Shown piece by piece: positions 26,576 through 33,895 of a stretch of 64,000 nucleotides of DNA. Source of the DNA: Rhizobium johnstonii 3841 (GTDB lineage Bacteria > Pseudomonadota > Alphaproteobacteria > Rhizobiales > Rhizobiaceae). The first letter of the stretch is position 1. Every line of letters starts with the position of its first letter. The stretch is from assembly GCF_000009265.1 (NCBI RefSeq), contig NC_008380.1:3415501-3479500 (forward strand), in the 5' to 3' direction. The position numbers and the translations under genes were made by a program. Under the pieces are notes generated by a model. It did not search any database and was not told the origin of the DNA. It was given only the letters and a program-made list of their open reading frames with translations.

Positions 26576-28408
26576 ATATTCCAGCGGCAGCGTCGCGTTT
26601 TCGAGCCACGCCCTGACATCGTGATCGTGGATGAGCGGCATCAGCGCCTCGCATGTGCGGCGATGATAGTCATTGAACCAGTGCAGCTCGTCATGGGTCA
26701 GAAGCTCAGGAATGACGAGGCTGCGGTCGATCGGGCAGAAAGTCAGCGTCTCGAATCCGAGCATCGGCGCATCGCCGCCCTCGATCTCTTCGGCGCCGCG
26801 TACATAGATCAGGTTCTCGATGCGGATGCCGAAGCTGCCGGGCCGGTAATAGCCAGGCTCATTCGAAAGGATCATGCCGGGCAGCAGTTCCTGCGTTGAA
26901 AGTCTGGAGATACGCTGCGGCCCCTCATGCACCGAGAGATAGGAGCCGACGCCGTGGCCCGTGCCGTGAGCGAAATCGGCGCCGGCCCGCCACAGCGCGA
27001 TGCGCGCCAGCGGATCGAGGTCGCAGCCACGCGTGCCCTTCGGGAAACGCGCCGTGCTGATCTCTATCATCCCCTTCAGCACAAGCGTGAAGAAGCGCCG
27101 ATGCTCTTCCGAAACAGTGCCGATGCCGACGGTGCGGGTGATGTCGGTCGTGCCGTTGATATATTGCGCGCCCGAATCGATCAGGAAGAGTTCGCCGGCC
27201 TCGATCATCCGGTTGGTCTCGGTCGTCACGCGGTAATGCATGATCGCCGCATGTTCGCCGGCGCCCGAAATCGTGTCGAAGGAAATGTCCTTCAGCGGGT
27301 TCTGCATACTCTGGCCGACGCGGGCGCGCACCGCTTCGAGATGCTCGGCAGCAGCGATCTCGCTCACCGTGCCGGGCTTCGTCTGCGACAGCCAATAAAG
27401 GAATTCCACCATCGCCGCCCCGTCCTGCAGATGCGCGGCGGCCGAGCCGTTGATCTCGACGTCGTTCTTCACTGCGCGCGGCAACTTGGCGGGATCGGCG
27501 CCCTCCACCACTTCGCCGCCCGCCTTGCGGATGATCTCCGCCAGTGCATAGGCAGCAATGTCAGGGTCGATCAGCACGCGGCCGCCATCTCTCGAAACGG
27601 CGGCAAGCCTCTCCTCCAACGCCGAGGGCGGCAGCTGCGCGCAGATCTGCCCGAGATAGGCCTCGGGCTCGATGCCGGTCTTGCGCTTGTCCAGGAAGAG
27701 TTCGGCCCGGCCGTCGGCATGGATGATGGCGCGCGCCAGCGGATGCGGCGTGTGCGGCACGTCGGCGCCACGGATATTGAAGGTCCAGGCGACCGAAGAG
27801 GGATCGGCGATCAGCACCGCTGCAAGGTTCTTCTTCGAGAGATCGGCTGCGATCGTCGCGATCTTCTCTCGCGCCAGCACGCCGGCCTGGACGACGTTCT
27901 GGATGCTGACCGCGCCAAGCGGCTCGGCCGGCCGGTCGGCCCAAAGCCTGTCGAGCGGATTGTGCGGCAGGAAGACCAGCATGCCGCCGATCTCCGACAG
28001 CGCCCTTTCCAGACGGCGCACCTCGGCCCCGGCATGCAGCCAGGGGTCGATGCCGAGCCGCAGGCCCTTGGCTGCGTTTGCGGCGAGCCAGACATGCGGC
28101 GGCTCGTTGACGAGATCGCCACCCGAAAAGACCGAACCGTCGACCTGTTCGGCAAGTTGCGTCACATAGCGTCCGTCGACGAAGACGATCGCCTGCGTGC
28201 GCAGGATCAGCGCAATGCCGGCCGAGCCGGTAAAGCCCGTCAGCCATGCCAAGCGCTCCGAACATGCGGGAACATATTCGCCGTTGAATTCATCGGCACG
28301 CGGCACGAGAAAGGCGTCGATGCCGAGCGAATCGAAACTAGCGCGCAGCGACGATACACGATCCCTGCCGAATTGCGGCGTGGAGGTAACCTCGAAAGAC
28401 TGGAACAT
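26573..28408 (-). CDS. Aminopeptidase P family protein (M24)
   Basis: About 611 residues from the ATG at 28408. The three-domain form is like eukaryotic cytosolic aminopeptidase P: two creatinase-type N-terminal domains and a C-terminal pita-bread catalytic domain. Metal-binding motifs are visible: LIDSGAQYINGTTDITRT (two Asp), GTGHGVGSYLSVHEGP (His), ILSNEPGYY (Glu) and GIRIENL (Glu). It cleaves the N-terminal residue from Xaa-Pro peptides in the cytoplasm. It is divergent from a small gene with a sigma-54-like promoter. The 17 codons upstream of Met at 28408 are not conserved. Confidence 0.93.
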   Translation of the reverse strand: MFQSFEVTSTPQFGRDRVSSLRASFDSLGIDAFLVPRADEFNGEYVPACSERLAWLTGFTGSAGIALILRTQAIVFVDGRYVTQLAEQVDGSVFSGGDLVNEPPHVWLAANAAKGLRLGIDPWLHAGAEVRRLERALSEIGGMLVFLPHNPLDRLWADRPAEPLGAVSIQNVVQAGVLAREKIATIAADLSKKNLAAVLIADPSSVAWTFNIRGADVPHTPHPLARAIIHADGRAELFLDKRKTGIEPEAYLGQICAQLPPSALEERLAAVSRDGGRVLIDPDIAAYALAEIIRKAGGEVVEGADPAKLPRAVKNDVEINGSAAAHLQDGAAMVEFLYWLSQTKPGTVSEIAAAEHLEAVRARVGQSMQNPLKDISFDTISGAGEHAAIMHYRVTTETNRMIEAGELFLIDSGAQYINGTTDITRTVGIGTVSEEHRRFFTLVLKGMIEISTARFPKGTRGCDLDPLARIALWRAGADFAHGTGHGVGSYLSVHEGPQRISRLSTQELLPGMILSNEPGYYRPGSFGIRIENLIYVRGAEEIEGGDAPMLGFETLTFCPIDRSLVIPELLTHDELHWFNDYHRRTCEALMPLIHDHDVRAWLENATLPLEY

Positions 28409-28561
28409 GCTGGAAACCCGAATGATTGAGACGAATCCGGTTAATGGGATGCCGGCCATGTTAGCGAAATTTCAATCGATGGGGAGAAAAAGCGACAAAA
28501 CGAGTCGAAGCCCCTGGGGCCGCTCAACATTTTGACGGAACTGTGACGCCAAAAGTTAATT

Positions 28562-28577
28562 TGGCACGCTTTATGCA
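28562..28577 (+). promoter_or_regulatory. Candidate sigma-54 (RpoN) promoter
   Basis: The site TGGCACGCTTTATGCA matches the sigma-54 consensus TGGCACG-N4-TTGCW at every position except one (A instead of T at the first base of the -12 box). GG and GC have the required 10-base spacing. It points at the 57-codon gene that starts 111 bases downstream. A competing sigma-70-like pair, TTGACG at 28532 and GTTAAT 17 bases later, overlaps the region. Confidence 0.5.
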
Positions 28578-28687
28578 TTGGCCGCATGGCTCCCATGAGC
28601 AAAACCCTCTGCCTCCGCATTTCAGAATAGCTATATAGGCGTCATCGAATGGTTCGCGATGAACCTGTAAACAAAGGAATTCTTGAA

Positions 28688-28861
28688 ATGACCGCCTCTC
28701 TCTCGCGCTTCGCATATAGCAGCCCGGTGCAGGCTGGCGAACGCCAGACCGTGCGTCATGTAATCGGCGCCCGCCGCCCGCAGAACGAGGACAGCCTCAA
28801 GCTGCTCGGCGCCGGTCAGCGGGCCACGCGCCACAAGGGCGCCCCCAGCTACGCGTTCTAA
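28688..28861 (+). CDS. Small hypothetical protein (57 aa)
   Basis: A 57-residue basic protein starting at the ATG at 28688, preceded by AAAGGA at good spacing. It has no signal peptide or membrane segment; the middle is Arg/Gln-rich (GERQTVRHVIGARRPQNED) and the C-terminus is SYAF. I do not recognise it. Support comes from the ribosome-binding site, a candidate sigma-54 promoter upstream and a strong terminator downstream, which together define a single-gene transcription unit. An upstream in-frame ATG at 28649 is possible but has no better site. Confidence 0.55.
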   Translation: MTASLSRFAYSSPVQAGERQTVRHVIGARRPQNEDSLKLLGAGQRATRHKGAPSYAF

Positions 28862-28976
28862 GCCTGAAAGCCAGTCCGTCTCCTCCCTCCCGGACCGGCC
28901 TATTGGAATGCAGTAGAGCCCGCTCGAGCGCTCCTCCCCTTGAGCTCGCGGGCATTGACCGGATAGACCGGTCCAA

Positions 28977-29004
28977 GGCGGTGCCATCGGCACCGCCTTT
29001 TTCT
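28977..29004 (+). terminator. Rho-independent terminator
   Basis: A perfect 9-bp GC stem (GGCGGTGCC at 28977-28985, GGCACCGCC at 28989-28997) with a 3-base loop is followed by TTTTTCTTG. It lies about 115 bases after the stop of the 57-codon gene on the same strand. Confidence 0.85.
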
Positions 29005-29066
29005 TGTCTTCAACAAGGCTCACGGAGCGGCTCCCTTTCGATAGGGCGGTGCGGCACCCGCCACCG

Positions 29067-29204
29067 CCCTCATCCCTGTGCTTGTCACAGGGATCCAGTG
29101 CGCCCAAGTCCTTGGCGCGGGAAACTCTCTTCAAGCTCGTATAGAGTCATTCACCGCGCAGACGCGCGGTGGCTGGATCCCTGTGACAAGCACAGGGATG
29201 AGGG
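29067..29204. repeat. Dispersed palindromic repeat, copy B (138 bp)
   Basis: Perfect 32-bp terminal inverted repeats occupy 29067-29098 and 29173-29204, each itself able to form a hairpin (ATCCCTGTG / CACAGGGAT). Between them lies the core shared with copy A at 4725-4846. There is no coding potential. It sits in the 415-base gap between the small gene and prmA. Confidence 0.8.
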
Positions 29205-29276
29205 TGGGGAGGAGGCGCGTTGCCTTAAGCGAGGCATGCGTTGCAGGAGAAATCACCTGCTCATAGCCTTGAAAAA

Positions 29277-30155
29277 TCAGGGCCGATCGAGATGAATAGT
29301 CACCCAGCCGTTGCGCCAGATGGTTTTGACGTGGCGAAGCCTCGCGCCACTATAGGCGGCAATCACCTTCCAGCGTTGCCCGGCAAGGATGCCGGAGAGA
29401 ATGACCGATCCGCCGGGCGCAAGATGCGTCGCAAGCTTCGGCGCCATCCGTATCAGCGGCCGGGCGAGAATGTTGGCGATGATGAGATCGAAGGGACCAT
29501 GCTCGGAAAAGGCCGTCGAATGAAAGCCCGGCGCGGTCCTGGTGACGATGCCCGAGGCGATGCCGTTGCGGCGCACGTTCTCGGCCGCCACCTTCGTCGC
29601 GATCGGATCGATGTCGGTCGCCAGCACTGGTATGTTCCTGAGCTTGCGCACCGCAATCGCCAGTACGCCGCTGCCGGTGCCGAGATCGAGCGCGTTGCGG
29701 ACCGGGCGCGAGCGCACCACGCTATCGATCACCTCGAGGCAGCCGGCCGTCGTGCCGTGATGGCCGGTGCCGAAGGCCTGGCCGGCATCGATCTCGATGG
29801 CAATATCGCCGGGGCGGATCTTGTCGCGGTCATGCGAGCCATGTACCAGGAAACGCCCCGCCCGGACCGGCTTCAGCCCCTCCAGCGATTTCACCACCCA
29901 GTCGATCTCGGGGATGACTTCCCGCTCCAGCCGGGCATCAGGGAAAGAAGCCTTCAATGCGTCCTCGACGCGGGATTGCACCTCAGCCTCGTCCTCGGCC
30001 ATCATGTAGATCGAGGCTTCCCAGATATCCTTCTTCTCGTCGATCTCGGTGGTGCCGATGGCAAAGTCTTCTTCACCGAAGAGCGCGCTCAGAAGGTCGA
30101 GGATCTCCTCGGCCTTGGCTTCGGTCGTCGTCACGTAAAGGCGGATTTCACTCAC
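29277..30155 (-). CDS. prmA: Ribosomal protein L11 methyltransferase
   Basis: 292 residues. The N-terminal ferredoxin-like L11-recognition domain is followed by a SAM-dependent methyltransferase domain. The family signature DAGQAFGTGHHGTT is at 123-136, SAM motif I DLGTGSG at 157-163, and the NILARPL catalytic-site motif near 230. It trimethylates L11 lysines in the cytoplasm. It lies downstream of the SCO1-like gene on the same strand with a 68-bp gap. The length is normal for the family. Confidence 0.94.
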   Translation of the reverse strand: MSEIRLYVTTTEAKAEEILDLLSALFGEEDFAIGTTEIDEKKDIWEASIYMMAEDEAEVQSRVEDALKASFPDARLEREVIPEIDWVVKSLEGLKPVRAGRFLVHGSHDRDKIRPGDIAIEIDAGQAFGTGHHGTTAGCLEVIDSVVRSRPVRNALDLGTGSGVLAIAVRKLRNIPVLATDIDPIATKVAAENVRRNGIASGIVTRTAPGFHSTAFSEHGPFDLIIANILARPLIRMAPKLATHLAPGGSVILSGILAGQRWKVIAAYSGARLRHVKTIWRNGWVTIHLDRP

Positions 30156-30223
30156 GATAGGCGGTCTTTCCCGTTTCCGTTGCCCGCCGCCGGTCGAGCC
30201 AACGCCCCATCACGCTGAAGCTG

Positions 30224-30826
30224 TCACCCCTTGCTGACGAGATTCTCCAGCTTCTTTACCGCCGTGTCCGGGTTTTCGCCATAGGCGATCGTTCCGGAAA
30301 ACCGCCCGGCCGAATCGAGCAGGAAGACCGAGGCGGTATGATCCATCGTATAGTCGCCGTTCGGATCCTTCTCGTCGACCGGCACTTTCTTGGCGTAGAC
30401 GCGGAACCCCTTGACGACCTCGGCGATCTTGTCAGGCGCACCTGAAATGCCGGTGATGCGCTTGGAAACATTGGAGACGTATTCGTTCATGATCTCAGGC
30501 GTGTCGCGCTCCGGATCGACGGTTACGAAATAGGCCTGCAGCTTATCGCCCTTCGGATCGACCTTCTCCATCCAGCCGTTGAGCTCGAAAAGCGTCGTCG
30601 GGCAGACTTCCGGGCAATGGGTGAAGCCGAAGAACAGCGCCGTCGGCTTGCCTCGCAGCGCCTCCTCGGTGATCGGCTGTCCGTTCTGAGAGACCAGGGT
30701 GAAGGGCACGCCGAAAGGAGGTTCCGCCACCACATCCTTCGACTTCGTCAGGTTGAGCGTGAACGCTCCGAGAAACCCGGCAAGTATCAGGACACCGACC
30801 CAGACGGCGATGCGGAATGTCTTCAT
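30224..30826 (-). CDS. SCO1/SenC family copper chaperone
   Basis: About 200 residues. One N-terminal membrane anchor (about 6-25) precedes a thioredoxin-like periplasmic domain. The copper-binding CxxxC is at Cys71/Cys75 (THCPEVCPTT) and the conserved His is at 163 (MDHTASVFLLD). It delivers copper to the CuA site of cytochrome oxidase or handles thiol redox there. Two ATGs are available: 30826 has GAGG nine bases upstream, whereas 30832 is too close to it, so I chose 30826. No oxidase genes are nearby. Confidence 0.92.
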   Translation of the reverse strand: MKTFRIAVWVGVLILAGFLGAFTLNLTKSKDVVAEPPFGVPFTLVSQNGQPITEEALRGKPTALFFGFTHCPEVCPTTLFELNGWMEKVDPKGDKLQAYFVTVDPERDTPEIMNEYVSNVSKRITGISGAPDKIAEVVKGFRVYAKKVPVDEKDPNGDYTMDHTASVFLLDSAGRFSGTIAYGENPDTAVKKLENLVSKG

Positions 30827-31145
30827 TGGCATGATCCTCGATCCGGGCGGAGACGCGGCCCGCCCCTGCTGGCGTGATTATAGCCTCGAGCGGAGGCGCG
30901 CAATTCAAGAATATGTTTTCGAACCCGTGTTGAATTGTCTCACCGGTAGAAGCTGCCACGGCAACGAAATCCGCCCTCAGGAACCTGCACGGATCAAAAA
31001 TGCATGTGTTTGAATAGCTTACATCCAGAGCGACGGCCAATCCGAAAATACATATCGTTAGGAAAGACTTAAGCCGTCACATCTATATTTAACGGCGGTT
31101 CCACATCGCCTCTCCCGCTGGGGACAACTGGGAAGAATTCTGACC
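30827..31145. other. Intergenic region upstream of cheW
   Basis: 319 bases between the divergent SCO1-like gene and cheW. It should carry both promoters. A TATATT hexamer near 31085 could be a -10 box for cheW, but no convincing -35 partner is visible. No gene is supported. Confidence 0.45.
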
Positions 31146-31616
31146 ATGAACAACAATAACGCCATCAAGCAGTCGGGCGCTTATCTCGAAATCGTTTCGT
31201 TCCACCTCGGCGATCAGGAATTCTGCATCGACATCATGGCCATCCGCGAAATCCGCGGCTGGGCTCCGGTGACGCCGATGCCGCACACCCCGCCCTACGT
31301 CTTGGGTCTCATCAACCTGCGCGGCGCGGTGATCCCCGTTATCGACATGGCCTGCCGCCTCGGCATGAAGATGACCGAGCCCTCCGAGCGCTCGGCGATA
31401 ATCGTCACCGACATCGCCGGCAAGCTGGTCGGCTTGCTGGTCGAGCAGGTTTCCGACATGATGACCATCAAGAGCGAAGACCTGCAGCCGCCGCCGGAAA
31501 TCATCCCGGAAGCCCAGCGCGCCTTCTGCCGCGGTATCGTCGCTCTCGAAAAGACCATGGTCTGCTTCTTGAACCTCGACACGGTCATTGCCGACGAGCT
31601 CACACAGGCCGCCTGA
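31146..31616 (+). CDS. cheW: Chemotaxis coupling protein CheW
   Basis: 156 residues with the CheW/SH3-like fold: FHLGDQEFCIDIMAIREIRG, then LGLINLRGAVIPVIDM and GLLVEQVSDMMTI. It couples methyl-accepting receptors to the CheA kinase at the inner membrane. It is isolated from any cheA, cheY or receptor gene in this window, so it is an orphan copy. A clear terminator follows 24 bases after the stop, making it a one-gene unit. Confidence 0.94.
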   Translation: MNNNNAIKQSGAYLEIVSFHLGDQEFCIDIMAIREIRGWAPVTPMPHTPPYVLGLINLRGAVIPVIDMACRLGMKMTEPSERSAIIVTDIAGKLVGLLVEQVSDMMTIKSEDLQPPPEIIPEAQRAFCRGIVALEKTMVCFLNLDTVIADELTQAA

Positions 31617-31639
31617 GGAATACCCATATCTGGAATTCG

Positions 31640-31667
31640 AAGGCCCGGCTCGTCCGGGCCTTTTTAG
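31640..31667 (+). terminator. Rho-independent terminator of cheW
   Basis: Stem AAGGCCCGG (31640-31648) / CCGGGCCTT (31654-31662), a 5-base loop, and a T-run ending TTTTTAG. Confidence 0.85.
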
Positions 31668-31711
31668 TTTAAGGTGGAGGTAGAGCGGGCATGGGATCAG
31701 ACTTTGCGAAC

Positions 31712-31829
31712 ACCCCTCCCCACAAGGGGGAGGGGAATATGCTCAGGCCCCGACCCGCTCCTCCCGAAACGTCGAAAATCTGGAAAGCGGGTGCGGCAAG
31801 TTAAGCCCCTCCCCCTTGTGGGGAGGGGT
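31712..31829. repeat. Inverted-repeat intergenic element (118 bp)
   Basis: A perfect 24-bp inverted repeat occupies 31712-31735 and 31806-31829. Each arm is itself palindromic around CACAA (CCCCTCCC / GGGGGAGGGG). The 70-base spacer has no coding potential. It separates cheW from the convergent creA. The CCCCTCCCC-CACAAGG pattern is typical of abundant rhizobial intergenic palindromes, from general knowledge. Confidence 0.7.
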
Positions 31830-31880
31830 TGGGGCGGGGTCTTTCATCGCAAGCGCGAGAGACCCCGGAACCTCGCAGAC

Positions 31881-32375
31881 TTATTGCGGCTTCCCATTCT
31901 TCCAGGTCACGTTCTGCCCGTAGAGCGGAATGGTCGAGATCGACATCTTCGCCGAGCCGTCGGTCAGTTCGCGCGAATGGGCGAGATAGATCAGCGTGTC
32001 GTTCGTCTTGTCGTAGATACGGTTGACGACCAGTGTCTTCCAGATCAGCGACATGCCCTGGCGGAACACCTCGCTGCCATCCTTGGACAGGTCGATATTG
32101 CCGATCTCGATCGGCCCCGTCTGCCGGCAGGCAATGGAATTGTTGGACGGATCCTCGAACCAGTTGCCGTTCTTGAACCGGTCGATCAGGCTGCGGTCGA
32201 AATAGGTGACGTGGCAGGTAACGCCCTTGACCTCAGGGTCGGAGACCGCCTCGACGATGATGTCGTTGCCGATCCAGTCGACCCCGACCTTGCCGACGAC
32301 TTCGGCCGAGGCAGCACCTGTGGAAAGGGCGGCGAAAGAGAAGGCGGCGAGGAGAAGATTGCGCAGTCTGGACAT
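31881..32375 (-). CDS. creA: CreA family periplasmic protein
   Basis: About 164 residues from the ATG at 32375, which follows AGGGAG. A Sec signal peptide covers residues 1-24 (ending GAASA). The mature part matches CreA: VGKVGVDWIGNDIIVEAVSD, GVTCHVTYFDRSLID and SIACRQTGPI, with two cysteines that may form a disulfide. Function is unknown even in E. coli. The 18-codon upstream extension to 32429 has no signal features. Confidence 0.92.
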   Translation of the reverse strand: MSRLRNLLLAAFSFAALSTGAASAEVVGKVGVDWIGNDIIVEAVSDPEVKGVTCHVTYFDRSLIDRFKNGNWFEDPSNNSIACRQTGPIEIGNIDLSKDGSEVFRQGMSLIWKTLVVNRIYDKTNDTLIYLAHSRELTDGSAKMSISTIPLYGQNVTWKNGKPQ

Positions 32376-32453
32376 GGCGGCTCCCTGAATAATCCGCATT
32401 CTAGATAAGCATGCACCCATGCTTTGCAAGAAAAGGGCCTTTACAGAAAGGGA

Positions 32454-33113
32454 TCAGCCTTTTCGGCAGGTGCAGGGCTCGTAGGCCCGCGCCGTCAGCC
32501 GACCTGGCGTCATGCCGATCAACGACGGTATGGCGTGGACGGCATGGGCCTTGACCGCCCTTGCCATCTCGATGGCGGCCGCTGCGCAGACGGCGGCATC
32601 TTCGGCGGCGTTGTGGTGCACGAAACGCAGGCCGAGATGCTCGGCGATCAGGTTCAGCCGGTGCGAGAGGAAATGCGGCCAGATCCGCTGCGCCATCTTG
32701 AGGCTGCAGAGATAGGTTAGCTCCGGATAGGATTGCCGGTAGAGATCGAGGCTCGCCCGCCAGACGCTGAAATCGAAGGCGGCATTGTGCGCAATCATCG
32801 TCGCGCCGCGAAAATCCTCCTCGAACTCATCCATTACCTCGGGAAACTCGGGCGCGTCCTCGACATGCTCCGGCCGGATGCCATGGATCGCGATGTTCAT
32901 GCCTGAAAAGCGCATGTCCCGCGGCCGGATCAGCCGCTCCTCGACGCGCGTGACCCTGCCGTCCTCGATCCAGGCAAGGCCGACGGAGCAGGCGCTGCCG
33001 CGCTGTTCGTTCGCCGTCTCGAAGTCAATTGCGATGGTCTTCAATGCAGCAACCCGAATCGTTTCTTCGGGAACAGGAATACCGCCCCGCTTCCGGCCGC
33101 GCAAATTCGACAC
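32454..33113 (-). CDS. DEDDh 3'-5' exonuclease (DNA polymerase III epsilon-like)
   Basis: About 219 residues from the GTG at 33113. The exonuclease motifs are visible: Exo I IDFETAN (Asp30, Glu32), Exo II MIAHNAAFDFSVW, and Exo III HHNAAEDAAVCAA. It resembles the stand-alone epsilon-like exonucleases rather than DnaQ itself, and it degrades single-stranded 3' ends in repair or processing. The start is uncertain; a TTG at 33044 would begin right before KTIAIDFE. The C-terminus ends in a Cys pair (PCTCRKG). Confidence 0.87.
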   Translation of the reverse strand: MSNLRGRKRGGIPVPEETIRVAALKTIAIDFETANEQRGSACSVGLAWIEDGRVTRVEERLIRPRDMRFSGMNIAIHGIRPEHVEDAPEFPEVMDEFEEDFRGATMIAHNAAFDFSVWRASLDLYRQSYPELTYLCSLKMAQRIWPHFLSHRLNLIAEHLGLRFVHHNAAEDAAVCAAAAIEMARAVKAHAVHAIPSLIGMTPGRLTARAYEPCTCRKG

Positions 33114-33258
33114 GATGCCCGGTTGACTTTTTAACCCGCATATCGAAACTTGCCGCCATGATCGGTTCCGTGACCATGGCAGCGCTTATCCATCACACCA
33201 CGACCCTTGAAGGGTACGCGGGAGCGATGGCGCGATAGCAGCGATCCGATCATCATCC

Positions 33259-33290
33259 CGAAACCCTGCCGAGGCGAGCAGGGTTTTCGG
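33259..33290 (+). other. Leader hairpin upstream of the acetyltransferase gene
   Basis: CGAAACCCTGC and GCAGGGTTTTCG pair with one bulge, placing a GC stem and a short T-run about 40 bases before the start codon. It could be an attenuator or stability element, or chance. There is no recognised ligand-binding structure. Confidence 0.3.
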
Positions 33291-33327
33291 AAACCGGCTC
33301 TCCTCCCGACATCGATGGAGAGCATGA

Positions 33328-33864
33328 ATGTCCGAAAACGAAGAGAATGAACCTCGCGACCGAGCGCGCCTGCCAGATGGCGTCTTCGTGCGCGCCGTCC
33401 GCCTGTCCGATGCGGAGGAGATCACCGATCTCATAAATCTGCCGGGCTACCGGGCCGGCACCTTGCGGCCGCCCTACCAGCGGGTCGAGGAGGTTCGCAA
33501 GCACATGGAAAACCCGTCGCCAGGCGCACTCAACCTCGTCGTCACCCTGGATGGCAGTATCGTTGGCAATGGCGTCCTCAACCGGCTCTCCGGCCGTAGG
33601 CAGCACGTCGCCAGCCTCGGCATGGGCGTGCATGACGACTTTACCGGCCGCGGCTTCGGCCGGATCCTGCTCGGCGCGATGGTCGACGCTGCCGACGACT
33701 GGCTCGATATCAAACGGCTGGAACTGACCGTCTACACCGACAACGATGTCGCCATCGGCCTCTACCGGAAATTCGGCTTCGAGCAGGAAGGCCTGCTGAG
33801 GGCCTTCGGCTTTCGATCCGGCGAGTATGTCGACGCCTATACGATGGCGCGGCTCAGGCTATGA
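33328..33864 (+). CDS. GNAT family N-acetyltransferase
   Basis: 178 residues with the GNAT fold. The acetyl-CoA pyrophosphate loop is FTGRGFGR at 105-112, following the LGMGVHDD strand. The C-terminal motif is YRKFGFEQEGLLRAFGFRSG. It transfers an acetyl group to an amine; the conserved end resembles the L-amino-acid and diamine acetyltransferases, but the substrate is not readable. GGAG lies 8 bases before the ATG. It converges on ligA. Confidence 0.9.
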   Translation: MSENEENEPRDRARLPDGVFVRAVRLSDAEEITDLINLPGYRAGTLRPPYQRVEEVRKHMENPSPGALNLVVTLDGSIVGNGVLNRLSGRRQHVASLGMGVHDDFTGRGFGRILLGAMVDAADDWLDIKRLELTVYTDNDVAIGLYRKFGFEQEGLLRAFGFRSGEYVDAYTMARLRL

Positions 33865-33895
33865 GCAAACGGGGCTGGCGGCTTGCCGTCAGCCC

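Noticed and set aside
28631..29134. 167-codon minus-strand frame between pepP-like gene and prmA
   Set aside because: Its sequence is made from the dispersed repeat and the antisense of the 57-codon gene; no family match.
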